A stretch of 64,000 nt of DNA from VFJJ01 sp031362415 (GTDB lineage: Bacteria > Actinomycetota > Acidimicrobiia > IMCC26256 > VFJJ01). Location: NCBI GenBank assembly GCA_031362415.1, contig JANLSK010000040.1, positions 1-64,000 of the forward strand. The letters run 5' to 3'. Position 1 is the first letter of the stretch; each line of letters opens with the position of its first letter. This document shows, piece after piece, positions 53,960 through 62,657 of the stretch. The notes beneath the pieces were generated by a model. That model was given only the letters and a program-made list of their open reading frames with translations. It was not told the origin of the DNA and did no database searches. The translations under genes and the position numbers were made by a program.

Positions 53960-55296
53960 CCGGCCACGTCCGCCCGGTCACGGCCCGGGTTCGCTGGTTG
54001 GAGCCCGCCACCTCCGCAGGAACCGACGACCTGCTCGATCACGCCGCGCTCGACGGTTTCGTGTGGCTCAGAGCCGGTCAGGGCTTCGTCACGAGCGGGA
54101 CCGCACAGCGGATCGCCGTTCCCCACGGGCCGGCCCGGCTGGCCCGGGTCGCCAGCACGGTGGCTGAGCTGCTCGCGGCTATCGTCATCGACGATCCCGA
54201 CGGCGTGGGCGCCATCGCCCGCCCCCGAGCCGTGGGCGCGCTGCCGTTCGACCGCGACCAGCGCGGCGAGCTCCGCATCCCCACCACCCTGGTCGGACGT
54301 GACCCTACCGGGCGTTGGTGGCGCACCGACCTCGTGGGCCCCCATGGTTCCGCCGGTTCCCCGGACGGTTCTGAGGACGGTTCCACCGGTTCCCAGGGCG
54401 GTCCCACCGACGGGAGGCGATCGCAGAGGGCTGGGGATGTCGCGTGCTCCGACGGGAACCGGGCTGTTCGTCGCCGGGCGCCCGGACGCTTCACCGTGCA
54501 TTCGGTACGGACACCCGGGCAGTGGATGGACGCCGTCGAACAGGCCGTCGCGGCCATCAAGGACGGCCGGCTCGAGAAGGTGGTGCTGGCCCGTGAGGTG
54601 ATCGTCGACGCCGACGCACCCTTCGACCGCACGGCCGTCCTGCGCCGCCTGCGCGACACCAATCCCATCTCCTACATCTACGGCGACGCGTCGTTCGTGG
54701 GCGCGAGCCCCGAGCTCCTCGTGCGCCGCACGGGCGACCACGCGGAATGTGGTCCGATGGCGGGGACGGTCCGCCAGGGTGCCGGTGACGACGAGCGGCT
54801 GATCGCCGAGCTGGCGGTCAGCGGCAAGGATCTGGCCGAGCACCGACTCACGGTTGAGGCCATCGAGCGGTCGCTGCAGACCGTGAGCCGACGACTCACG
54901 GTGCCGGAGCGACCGTCAATCACCCGCCTGCCCACCGTTGCCCATCTCACCACCCGCATCGAGGCCGCACTGCGCACCCCGGCGCCGACGGCTCTGGCTC
55001 TGGCCGGGCTGCTCCATCCGACACCCGCGGTGGGTGGGGTCCCCACGGCCGAGGCCATCGCCTTGATGCTCGAGCTCGAGGGCTTCGATCGCGGTCGCTA
55101 CGCCGGCCCGGTCGGCTGGGTCGACGCGGCCGGCGACGGCGAGTGGGCGGTCGCACTCCGCTGCGCCGATCTCGACGGACGCCGGGCCCGCCTCGTCGCC
55201 GGATGCGGCATCGTCGAGGGCTCCGATCCCGACGCCGAATGGGCCGAGAGCCAAGCCAAGCTCGAGCCCATGCTGCGAGCCCTCGTCCAGGTCTGA
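53956..55296 (+). CDS. menF: Isochorismate synthase
   Basis: A 446-aa chorismate-binding enzyme. The C-terminal ~270 residues carry AIKDGRLEKVVLAREV, SYIYGDASFVGASPELLVRR, MAGTVRQGAGDDERL, and PTPAVGGVPTAEAI with GWVDAAGDGEWAVALRCADL (Mg and chorismate binding). The N-terminal half is divergent and has a Gly/Ser/Asp-rich insertion (about 132-175). It starts within the menG stop (ATGA). MenF rather than anthranilate synthase is favoured by the neighbours. Confidence 0.92.
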   Translation: MTGHVRPVTARVRWLEPATSAGTDDLLDHAALDGFVWLRAGQGFVTSGTAQRIAVPHGPARLARVASTVAELLAAIVIDDPDGVGAIARPRAVGALPFDRDQRGELRIPTTLVGRDPTGRWWRTDLVGPHGSAGSPDGSEDGSTGSQGGPTDGRRSQRAGDVACSDGNRAVRRRAPGRFTVHSVRTPGQWMDAVEQAVAAIKDGRLEKVVLAREVIVDADAPFDRTAVLRRLRDTNPISYIYGDASFVGASPELLVRRTGDHAECGPMAGTVRQGAGDDERLIAELAVSGKDLAEHRLTVEAIERSLQTVSRRLTVPERPSITRLPTVAHLTTRIEAALRTPAPTALALAGLLHPTPAVGGVPTAEAIALMLELEGFDRGRYAGPVGWVDAAGDGEWAVALRCADLDGRRARLVAGCGIVEGSDPDAEWAESQAKLEPMLRALVQV

Positions 55297-55308
55297 CCCC
55301 CACCCGAC

Positions 55309-55360
55309 CTCCCCACCCTCCCCCGAAATTTGCGCCGGAATTTGGGAAGGGGTTGGGGAG
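55309..55360. terminator. Long imperfect hairpin after menF
   Basis: A C-rich arm plus GAAATTT (55309-55331) can pair with AATTTGGGAA plus a G-rich arm (55339-55360), just downstream of menF. It is a candidate terminator or small repetitive element. Similar C-rich/G-rich pairing occurs at 24541. Confidence 0.4.
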
Positions 55361-55530
55361 CCGGGTGCCGGCAGAGGCAGCCACGTAGGGTGAGTTGGGG
55401 CTCAAGGATCCGTCGGCCGTCGCCGATACCTGGAGTGCTGACGGATTCGTAACTGGTCACGGATTGACCATCACACGGGCTGGGGCCTCTTCGACGGCAA
55501 CCCGACCTCCGACGCTCTCTTGGAGTGGTG

Positions 55531-56043
55531 ATGCTCGTTCGTCCGACGTTCTCCCGCCCGGTCCTCATCGACCTGACCGCCGAGCCGCTCTTCGCCGTGC
55601 CCGGGGAGCTCGTGCTGCCCGACGAGCTGGAGGCCCCACCGGGCCTCGGCCCCGAGCTCCTCGACCGCAGCGGCACGGTCCGCTGCGAGCCGTACGACTG
55701 GGGCCTCGCCGCCCAGGCATTGCGCTTCACCCTCGCCGACTCCGCGCTCCAGTCGCTGGGTCGGGCTCGACGGGCGCTGCACAACCAGAGCTCGGCGCTG
55801 CATGCGATCGCCCAGAACGAGATCGGCCGGGCCCAGCGGATGCTGACCGAGCTCCGGGCGTTGGCCGAGGTCCACGACCTCGACGACGATCCCGAAGCGG
55901 GCACCGTCGACGTGCTGTGCGCGCTCTACGACTTCTGCAACGAGCGCCTCGTGGCGGCCTTCGACTCCGGCGACGACGCGATGCTCGACGCGGTGGCCGA
56001 CGTGCTCGTGGAGCTGCGCACCGCGTTCTCGCCCAACCTCTGA
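55531..56043 (+). CDS. FliS-like small helical protein
   Basis: A 170-aa protein between menF and menD. The first ~65 residues are beta/Pro-rich. The rest is helical, and its pattern recalls the flagellar chaperone FliS: ALQSLGRARRALH..., NEIGRAQRMLTELRALAEV..., VDVLCALYDFCNERLVAAF and MLDAVADVLVELRTAF. I see no flagellar gene in the window, so it may be another use of the fold or a chance likeness. ATG at 55531 has GGAG ~6 nt upstream. Its 3' end overlaps the convergent menD by 118 bp. Confidence 0.6.
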   Translation: MLVRPTFSRPVLIDLTAEPLFAVPGELVLPDELEAPPGLGPELLDRSGTVRCEPYDWGLAAQALRFTLADSALQSLGRARRALHNQSSALHAIAQNEIGRAQRMLTELRALAEVHDLDDDPEAGTVDVLCALYDFCNERLVAAFDSGDDAMLDAVADVLVELRTAFSPNL

Positions 56044-57872
56044 TCGACCGCCTGCCACACGGCACGGTGCTGTTCGACGTTGCGCCGGCGGTCTGTGCGC
56101 ACGAGAACCAGGCGCACGCCCCCGGCGGCCATGGCGGCCGTCACCGCCACCCCGACGTCCTGTGCACCGCTCGCGATGGTGGCGGGCACGCCGTGTGCTG
56201 CGGCCAACGCCGCCAGGTCGACGCCGTGCGGGGTGCCCCAGAGGGTCTCGAACATGGCCTGATCGTCGATGGCGGCCTGGGGGAGGAACGAGAAGATCCC
56301 GCCGCCGTCGTTGTCGATTACGACGAGCACGACGTCGACACCGCGTCGTCGCACCCCGATGAGGCCGTTGACGTCGTGGAGGAACGCCAGATCGCCACAG
56401 AGCCCGACCGTCGGCGTTCCCGGCGATCCCAGGGCTACGCCGACCATGGTGGCGACGAACCCGTCGATCCCGTTCATCCCCCTGTTGGCCATGATCCGCA
56501 ACGATCTCCGGGGTTTCATGAACCACTCGAGATCGCGTACCGGCATCGACGACGCCACCACGAGCGTGGCCCCGTCGGGGACAGCTTCAGCCACGTCGCG
56601 AGCCACCCGTCCTTCGAACGGATCGTCGCCGAAGCCGGTGATGGCGTCGTCGATCGCTGACCGGGCGGTCGTGTCGGATGCGATCCACGACGCCCCCCAC
56701 GACTCCCCGGACGACGGATCAGGGCGAAGAGCGAGGCTCGACAGGAAGTCCGCGGGATCATCCACCACGCGCTCGACGGCGCTGCGGGTGGGGTCGACCC
56801 ACGCAGCGGCGGGATCGACGACGATGTGCGGCACCTCGGCGAGCCACTGGGTGGTCAGCTTCGAGGTGAGCGGGGCGCCGACACGGACCACCAGCTCGGG
56901 TCGGTGGTGATCGGCGAAGACGGGCGCCCGCACCAGGGCCTCATAGGCCGCAATCACCCCGGGACCCGGGAAGCGCAGGCCCGAGAGAGCATCGGCGAGA
57001 ACCGGCCATCCGGTGCGTGCGATACAGCGCTCGATGTCGGCTTCCGCGAGCCACCGGTCGGCGCCCGCCCCGAGCACGAGCACCCCCCGCGACACCAAAG
57101 GGCGCGCACCGAAGCCACCCCCGGCCGCCTCGGCTCGACGGGCGCCGATCGGGGCCGACACGATCCACGGGGCGTCGTCGGCTCGACCCTCGATCACCGG
57201 TGCGGGCGCTCCCGTAGGCAGGAGCGGCTCCCTGAAGGCCAGGTTCAGATGCACGGGCCCGGCCGCGCTACCGAGGCCGCCCGTGGCCTCGATCAGCGCC
57301 CGAGCCGCGAGCGGTCGCCAGGCGCTGCGAGCAGACCAGGCGGCCACGGGGACGTCGCTGGCCCAGCGAACGGCATCGCCGTAGAGGCCGTGCTGGCGCA
57401 TGGTCTGGGGCGCCCCGGTGTCGTGGAGCTCCCAGGGACGATCGGCGGTGCACACGAGCAGCGCAACCTGTCCGTGATGGGCTTCGACAACCGCCGGATG
57501 GAGGTTCGCCGTGGCCGAGCCCGAGGTGCACACCACGACCGTGGGTCGCCCGGTGGCCTTGGTGAGCCCCAATGCGAGGAACCCGGCGGAGCGCTCATCG
57601 ACGTGCACGTGCACGTGCACCCGACCGTTTCCCAGCAATGCCATCGACAACGGGGTGTTACGCGAGCCCGGCGCCACGACGGCGTGGGTGAGCCCGCCCC
57701 GCACCCACTCGTCGACGACGGTGCGCACGAACGCGGTCTGCACGTCGACATCGACACCCGGGACATCGGCACCCTGGACGACGGCAGCCGGGGCGTCGAC
57801 GCCAGGGACATCGGCTCCCGAGTGGTCGTCTCCCGAAGCCCGGCTCGGGTCCAGCCCGCGGTTCATGGCCAT
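55926..57872 (-). CDS. menD: SEPHCHC synthase MenD
   Basis: A thiamine-diphosphate enzyme of about 648 aa joining 2-oxoglutarate to isochorismate. N-terminal signature VRTVVDEWVRGGLTHAVVAPGSRNTPLS with THAVVAPGSR, then VDERSAGFLALGLTKATGRP with the catalytic Glu, TSGSATANLHPAVVEAH, and the C-terminal ThDP motif GDLAFLHDVNGL...NDGGGIFSFLPQA. Start uncertain between ATGs at 57872 and 57866. The last ~40 residues, beyond the normal end, are Ser/Thr-rich and overlap the FliS-like gene. It follows menB on the same strand. Confidence 0.93.
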   Translation of the reverse strand: MAMNRGLDPSRASGDDHSGADVPGVDAPAAVVQGADVPGVDVDVQTAFVRTVVDEWVRGGLTHAVVAPGSRNTPLSMALLGNGRVHVHVHVDERSAGFLALGLTKATGRPTVVVCTSGSATANLHPAVVEAHHGQVALLVCTADRPWELHDTGAPQTMRQHGLYGDAVRWASDVPVAAWSARSAWRPLAARALIEATGGLGSAAGPVHLNLAFREPLLPTGAPAPVIEGRADDAPWIVSAPIGARRAEAAGGGFGARPLVSRGVLVLGAGADRWLAEADIERCIARTGWPVLADALSGLRFPGPGVIAAYEALVRAPVFADHHRPELVVRVGAPLTSKLTTQWLAEVPHIVVDPAAAWVDPTRSAVERVVDDPADFLSSLALRPDPSSGESWGASWIASDTTARSAIDDAITGFGDDPFEGRVARDVAEAVPDGATLVVASSMPVRDLEWFMKPRRSLRIMANRGMNGIDGFVATMVGVALGSPGTPTVGLCGDLAFLHDVNGLIGVRRRGVDVVLVVIDNDGGGIFSFLPQAAIDDQAMFETLWGTPHGVDLAALAAAHGVPATIASGAQDVGVAVTAAMAAGGVRLVLVRTDRRRNVEQHRAVWQAVDQRLGENAVRSSTSTSATASSIASSPESKAATRRSLQKS

Positions 57873-57888
57873 CGCCGAGGCCGAACGC

Positions 57889-58797
57889 CTAGGGCCGCTT
57901 GGGGAATCGCTCGAACTCGGGTCGACGCTTCTGCACGTAGGCGTTGCGGCCCTCCTGGGCCTCCTCCGACAGGTAGTACAGGAGCGTGGCGTCACCGGCA
58001 AGCTGTTGGATACCGGCAAGCCCGTCGTCGGCGGCGTTCATCGACGCCTTCAGCATCCGCAAAGCCAGGGGCGAGTGCGTGAGCATCTTCCGACACCACG
58101 CCACCGTGGTCTCCTCCAGCTCCACCAAGGGCACCACGGTGTTCACCAGGCCCATCTCGAGCGCGGCTGCGGCGTCGTACTGCTCGCACAGGAACCAGAT
58201 CTCGCGTGCCTTTTTCTGTCCGACATGGCGGGCCAGGAGCCCCGAGCCGAAACCGCCGTCGAAGGAGCCCACGCGAGGACCGGTCTGGCCGAAGCGGGCG
58301 TTGTCGGCCGCGACAGTGAGGTCGCACACCACGTGGAGGACGTGCCCACCGCCGATGGCGTAGCCCGCCACCATGGCCACCACCGGCTTGGGGCAGCGCC
58401 GTATCTGGACCTGGAGATCGAGCACGTTGAGCCGGCCGATCCCGTGCTCGTCCTTGTAACCGTCGTCGCCACGCACCCGCTGATCGCCACCCGAGCAGAA
58501 GGCCTCGTGCCCCTCGCCGGTGAGGATGATCACGCCGACGGTGGGATCGTCGCGAGCCACCTCGAACGCATCGCGCAACTCGTTGAGGGTGCGGGGCCGG
58601 AAGGCGTTGCGCACCTCGGGTCGGCAGATCGTGATCTTGGCGATGGCCCCGTCGGTGAAGTGCGCCGTCTCGTAGCGCACGTCGGTGTCGTCGGCGAAAT
58701 CACCATCGGTGTGACGAACCCAGTCGGCTCCGACTCGGATGGGATTGGCCGAGGCGGCCGTGGTGGGCGACCCAGCATCGGGGGCGGTCGGCGTCAT
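57889..58797 (-). CDS. menB: 1,4-dihydroxy-2-naphthoyl-CoA synthase
   Basis: A 302-aa crotonase-fold enzyme cyclising succinylbenzoyl-CoA. MenB-specific sequence: ITICRPEVRNAFRPRTLNEL, FCSGGDQRVRGDDGY, VAMVAGYAIGGGHVLHVVCDLTVAADNARFGQTGPRVGSFDGGFGS, and YLSEEAQEGRNAYVQKRRPEF at the C terminus. The DQ/GDQ and SFDGG features separate it from ordinary hydratases. A TACGGT box lies 7 nt before its ATG. It stands 17-23 bp before menD. Confidence 0.96.
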   Translation of the reverse strand: MTPTAPDAGSPTTAASANPIRVGADWVRHTDGDFADDTDVRYETAHFTDGAIAKITICRPEVRNAFRPRTLNELRDAFEVARDDPTVGVIILTGEGHEAFCSGGDQRVRGDDGYKDEHGIGRLNVLDLQVQIRRCPKPVVAMVAGYAIGGGHVLHVVCDLTVAADNARFGQTGPRVGSFDGGFGSGLLARHVGQKKAREIWFLCEQYDAAAALEMGLVNTVVPLVELEETTVAWCRKMLTHSPLALRMLKASMNAADDGLAGIQQLAGDATLLYYLSEEAQEGRNAYVQKRRPEFERFPKRP

Positions 58798-58803
58798 GCG
58801 GTT

Positions 58804-58810
58804 TACCGTA
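58804..58810. promoter_or_regulatory. Back-to-back -10 boxes between menB and LLM gene
   Basis: The 7-mer TACCGTA reads as TACCGT on the plus strand (58804-58809, 36 nt before the LLM gene ATG) and TACGGT on the minus strand (58805-58810, 7 nt before the menB ATG). It may serve both divergent genes. Confidence 0.4.
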
Positions 58811-58845
58811 GCGGTCGGCTCCGATCACCTACCGAAGCGGACCCC

Positions 58846-59943
58846 ATGCTCTTCGACGTCGCCCTGCCCTCGTCTCCGCTGCTCGACGTCGCCGAGACGG
58901 CCATGCTCGTCGACCGGCTCGGGTTCGACGGGCTCTGGTTCCTCGAGGGTGGGCGCGAGGCCTACCTCGGATCGGCCATCGCCGCCGTGAGCACCCGCCG
59001 GGTCATGGTGGGGACCGCCGTCGCGCTGGCCTTCCCCCGTTCCCCCATGGTCACGGCCCAAATGGCGTGGGAGCTCGCGGAGGCATCCCGGGGCCGCTTC
59101 GTGCTCGGCCTCGGCTCGCAGATTCCCGTCCACAACGCCCGCCGTTTCTCGGTCGACGGCTCCCGTCCGGCGGAGCGCCTGCGCGAGTACGTGCTGGCGC
59201 TGCGGGCGATCTTCGCCGCCTTCGCCGGGCGAGCTGCCCTGCGCTTCGACGGCGAGTTCTACCAGCACACGCTCTTGCCCCCGACGCTCACCCCTCCCGC
59301 TCACGAGTGGCCCGACATACCCATCTGGCTGGGCGCCGTGGGCCCCCGCATGGCCAGCGTGGCCGGTGAGGTCGCCGACGGCCTCCACGTGCACCCGTTC
59401 CACTCCCGCCGGTCACTGTCGGAGGTGATCATCCCCTCGGTGCGAGCGGGTCGACTCGCTGCCGCGTCGAGCGCGGGCGCGGGCGCAGGGGCAGGGGCAG
59501 GGGCAGGGGCGCCCAGGCCGTTCACGGTGTGCGCGCCGTGTTTCGTGATCGTGGGCGATGGCGAGGCCGAGCGTGAGCCCCAGCGAGCAGCCGTGCGCGC
59601 GCAGATCGCCTGGTACGCCACGACACCCGCCTACCAGCCGACCCTCGACGTGCACGGTTGGGGCGCGCTGCGCGAGGAGCTCCAGGGCCGCCTCAGAGCC
59701 GGTGATCACACCGGCATGGCCGGCGCGATCACCGACGAGATGCTGGCCGAGTACGCGGTCGAAGCCACCTGGGACGCGCTCCCTGCGGCCCTGGCCCGTC
59801 GCTACGAGGGCCTTGCCGATCGCGTGGTGTCACACCTGGCCACGACGACCTGGTCGGCGCAACCCGCCCTGGCCGAGCGATGGGCGACCATGGCCGAGCA
59901 GCTCCGGGCCATCCCCGACAATCCCGGGCAACCCGGCGTCTGA
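58846..59943 (+). CDS. LLM class F420-dependent oxidoreductase
   Basis: A 365-aa luciferase-like TIM barrel of the F420-using actinobacterial group. Features: DVALPSSPLLDVAETAMLVDRLGFDGLWFLEGGREAY, VGTAVALAFPRSPMVTAQMAWELAEASRGRFVLGLGSQ, FDGEFY, and IWLGAVGPRMASVAGEVADGLHVHPF. Cofactor F420 rather than FMN is inferred from subfamily look. An (Ala-Gly)n run of 13-14 residues (about 210-223) is encoded by a GC-rich hexamer repeat. Substrate unknown. Confidence 0.88.
   Translation: MLFDVALPSSPLLDVAETAMLVDRLGFDGLWFLEGGREAYLGSAIAAVSTRRVMVGTAVALAFPRSPMVTAQMAWELAEASRGRFVLGLGSQIPVHNARRFSVDGSRPAERLREYVLALRAIFAAFAGRAALRFDGEFYQHTLLPPTLTPPAHEWPDIPIWLGAVGPRMASVAGEVADGLHVHPFHSRRSLSEVIIPSVRAGRLAAASSAGAGAGAGAGAGAPRPFTVCAPCFVIVGDGEAEREPQRAAVRAQIAWYATTPAYQPTLDVHGWGALREELQGRLRAGDHTGMAGAITDEMLAEYAVEATWDALPAALARRYEGLADRVVSHLATTTWSAQPALAERWATMAEQLRAIPDNPGQPGV
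59471..59511 (+). repeat. Hexanucleotide microsatellite in the LLM gene
   Basis: GCGGGC followed by GCAGGG units, encoding alternating Ala-Gly within the oxidoreductase. Copy number changes would stay in frame. Confidence 0.7.
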
Positions 59944-59975
59944 TTCCCGCTTCGGAGCAGATCGGCTCAGGACCG

Positions 59976-60239
59976 ATGCCCCGGGTTGCCGATACCCGAG
60001 ATGTGAACGTACAAGCCGCAGCCGCCCAGCTCTCAACCCTCAACATGTCATCGTCTGCGCTCGCCGGCACGGCGACGTTGCAGTCGGTCGACCCGAGCGC
60101 CGGGCCCGGCGGCAGCCCCGGCCCCACGCCGCTGCGAGCGTCGAGCGATACGGCAATGGTCAGCCAGCTCGGCCAGAACATGTACGCCGCCTCGCTGCAC
60201 TCCCATGCCGCAGGCGCCGCACACGACGACGCCGAGTAG
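59976..60239 (+). CDS. Small hypothetical protein
   Basis: An 87-codon reading frame after the LLM gene, encoding an Ala/Ser/Gly-rich product with two Met-containing helical stretches (VQAAAAQLSTLNMSSSALAG and TAMVSQLGQNMYAASLHSHAAG). The GTG at 60003 is an alternative start. I do not recognise the family; the ending slightly recalls the small RebB-like 'killing trait' proteins, too weakly to claim. Codon use is similar to the neighbours, so it may be real. Confidence 0.4.
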   Translation: MPRVADTRDVNVQAAAAQLSTLNMSSSALAGTATLQSVDPSAGPGGSPGPTPLRASSDTAMVSQLGQNMYAASLHSHAAGAAHDDAE

Positions 60240-60290
60240 CAGCCGCTCCGGCACGCCGCTCGGAAGCGGCCGTCCTCGACGCGCGACCGG

Positions 60291-62096
60291 TCAGTCGTCG
60301 AGACGAAGGGCGGAGATGAACGCCTCCTGGGGCACCTCGACCCGCCCGATGTTCTTCATGCGCTTCTTGCCCTCTTTCTGCTTCTCGAGGAGCTTGCGCT
60401 TACGGGTGATGTCGCCGCCGTAGCACTTGGCCAACACGTCCTTGCGCTTGGCCTTGACGGTCTCCCGGGCGATGATCCGCCCGCCGATGGCCGCCTGGAT
60501 CGGCACGTCGAACAGCTGTCGGGGGATGAGCTCCCTGAGCTTCGACGCCATCTTCTTCCCGTAGTCGTTGGCCCGATCGCGATGGACGACCGTCGAGAAA
60601 GCGTCGACCGGGACACCGTTCAACAGCACGTCGACCTTCACCAAACTCGAGGTGCGGTACCCGGCAGGCTCGTAGTCGAGTGACGCATATCCGCGAGAAC
60701 GCGACTTCATCTGATCGAAGAAGTCCATGACGATCTCGCCCAATGGGATCTCGTAATGGATCTCGACCCGTTCCGGCGAGATGTAGTCCATCTTCTTCAT
60801 CTCGCCCCGTCGCCCCTGGGCCAGATCCATGATCGAACCGAGGAACTCGGTGGGCGTGATGATCGAAATGGCCACGAAGGGTTCCTCGATGTGATCGAGC
60901 TTCGACGGCTCGGGCATCGAGGAGGGATTGTCGATGATCTCCATGCGCCCGTCGACGAGGAACGCCTGGTACTCGACGCTGGGGGCCGTGGCCACGAGCG
61001 AGAGGTCGTACTCGCGCTCGAGGCGCTCACGCACGATCTCCATGTGCAATAAGCCGAGGAAGCCGCAACGGAACCCGAAGCCCAACGCTCCCGAGGTCTC
61101 GGGCTCGAAGGTGAACGACGAGTCGTTGAGGCGCAGTTTGTCGAGCGCGTCGCGGAGGTTCGGGTACTCGTCTCCCTCCACCGGGTACAGGCCGCAGAAC
61201 ACCATGGGCTTGGGCTCGCGATAACCCGAGAGCTCGGCGGCGGGCCGGGTCGTGGTGGTGACGGTCTCGCCCACCTTGGCCTGGCCCACGTCCTTGATCC
61301 CGGCGATGAGGTAGCCCACCTCGCCGGGTGAGAGACGGTCGACGGGCGTGTTGGCCGGGAGGCGATAGCCGATCTCCTCGGCCTCGTGGGTGTCACCTGC
61401 CTGGACGAACAGGACCTTCGAGCCCGATACCAGGGTCCCGTTGAAGATCCGCACGGCGGAGACGACACCCCGGTACGGGTCGTAGAGCGAGTCGAAGATG
61501 AGGGCCTGCAAGGGAGCGTTCGGATCGCCCTGAGGTGCCGGCACCCGGTCGATGACGGCGTCGAGCAGCGCTTCGACGCCCGCACCGGTCTTGGCCGAGA
61601 TACGGAGGATCTCCGACGCCGGGATGCCGAGAACCTTCTCGATCTCGCCGGCGTAGCGGTCGGGATCGGCGGCGGGGAGGTCGATCTTGTTGAGCGCGGC
61701 CACGATCGTGAGGTCGTGCTCGATGGCCTGGTAGCAGTTGGCCAACGTCTGGGCTTCGATCCCCTGCGACGCGTCGACGAGCAGGATCACGCCCTCGCAC
61801 GCGGCCAGCGAACGCGAGACCTCGTAGCCGAAGTCGACGTGACCCGGCGTGTCGATGAGGCTGATCGCGTAGCCCCGGTGATGCAGGCGAACGTTCTGGG
61901 CCTTGATGGTGATCCCGCGCTCGCGCTCGAGGTCCATCGAGTCGAGGTATTGGGCGCGCATGTTGCGCGGGTCGACGGCGCCGCACATCTCGAGCAGGCG
62001 ATCGGCCAGCGTGCTCTTACCGTGGTCGATGTGGGCGATGATCGAGATGGCGCGCAGACGGTCCTGGGGGACCACCAGCGGGGAAGGAGTGCTCAC
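60291..62096 (-). CDS. lepA: Elongation factor 4 (LepA)
   Basis: A 601-aa translational GTPase that acts in initiation or back-translocation. G1 SIIAHIDHGKSTLADRL, G2 RGITIKA, G3 DTPGHVDFGYEVSRSL, G4 NKIDL; then domain II, and the LepA-specific C-terminal domain with KRKDVLAKCYGGDITRKRKLLEKQKEGKKRMKNIG. GTG start at 62096 gives the family's normal N terminus. It is divergent from rpsT. Confidence 0.98.
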   Translation of the reverse strand: MSTPSPLVVPQDRLRAISIIAHIDHGKSTLADRLLEMCGAVDPRNMRAQYLDSMDLERERGITIKAQNVRLHHRGYAISLIDTPGHVDFGYEVSRSLAACEGVILLVDASQGIEAQTLANCYQAIEHDLTIVAALNKIDLPAADPDRYAGEIEKVLGIPASEILRISAKTGAGVEALLDAVIDRVPAPQGDPNAPLQALIFDSLYDPYRGVVSAVRIFNGTLVSGSKVLFVQAGDTHEAEEIGYRLPANTPVDRLSPGEVGYLIAGIKDVGQAKVGETVTTTTRPAAELSGYREPKPMVFCGLYPVEGDEYPNLRDALDKLRLNDSSFTFEPETSGALGFGFRCGFLGLLHMEIVRERLEREYDLSLVATAPSVEYQAFLVDGRMEIIDNPSSMPEPSKLDHIEEPFVAISIITPTEFLGSIMDLAQGRRGEMKKMDYISPERVEIHYEIPLGEIVMDFFDQMKSRSRGYASLDYEPAGYRTSSLVKVDVLLNGVPVDAFSTVVHRDRANDYGKKMASKLRELIPRQLFDVPIQAAIGGRIIARETVKAKRKDVLAKCYGGDITRKRKLLEKQKEGKKRMKNIGRVEVPQEAFISALRLDD

Positions 62097-62296
62097 GGTC
62101 GCGTTCGTCCGCCAGGCTCGTCAGGTGGGAACTTCGAGGGTAGTCGGCGCACGGGGGCACGCTGCGACCCAACGTCGACTCGCCTGCTACCCTGCCCCGG
62201 CCGTGCGGAACTCGCTGTCGGATCCGTCGATCCGCCCGTTTCCCTTCATCGATCACGAACGCCCATCGCACCCACCGCGGGAGTCATCCAAGCACC

Positions 62297-62563
62297 ATGG
62301 CGAACATCAAGAGCCAGATCAAGCGGAACCGTCAGAACGAGATCCGTCGCCTGCGCAACAAGTCGACCAAGTCCGAGCTGCGCACCCGCGAGAAGAACGC
62401 CGAAACCGGCGCTGTCGGCGACGATGCCGGCTCCCTGTGGCTGCTGGCCCAGAAGCGTCTCGACAAGGCCGCGACCAAGGGCGTCATCCACAAGAACCAG
62501 GCCGCGCGACGCAAGTCCCGCCTGGCCAAGCGCATCGCCAAGCTGCAGAAGGTCAGCAGCTGA
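62297..62563 (+). CDS. rpsT: 30S ribosomal protein S20
   Basis: An 88-aa highly basic helical protein: MANIKSQIKRNRQNEIRRLRNKSTKSELRTR and the C-terminal IHKNQAARRKSRLAKRIAKL are the family signatures. A TACCCT box lies at 62188-62193. It lies next to lepA and holA, the usual neighbours. Confidence 0.98.
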   Translation: MANIKSQIKRNRQNEIRRLRNKSTKSELRTREKNAETGAVGDDAGSLWLLAQKRLDKAATKGVIHKNQAARRKSRLAKRIAKLQKVSS

Positions 62564-62622
62564 GTCGAGTGCCGAACCGCAGTACTCGGGGTGTGCCACC
62601 CCCGCTGCCGCGATCACGTTTC

Positions 62623-62652
62623 ATCGAGGGCCGCCGCTGAGCGGCCCTCGAT
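62623..62652. terminator. Strong bidirectional terminator hairpin
   Basis: A perfect 12-bp stem: ATCGAGGGCCGC (62623-62634) pairs with GCGGCCCTCGAT (62641-62652) around a 6-nt loop, between the convergent rpsT and lipoprotein genes. No U-tract follows on either strand, as is common for terminators in high-GC actinobacteria. Confidence 0.7.
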
Positions 62653-62657
62653 CGCGT

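Noticed and set aside
57511..58845. Upstream part of the LLM ORF on the plus strand
   Set aside because: Antisense to menD and menB; the LLM barrel starts at 58846.
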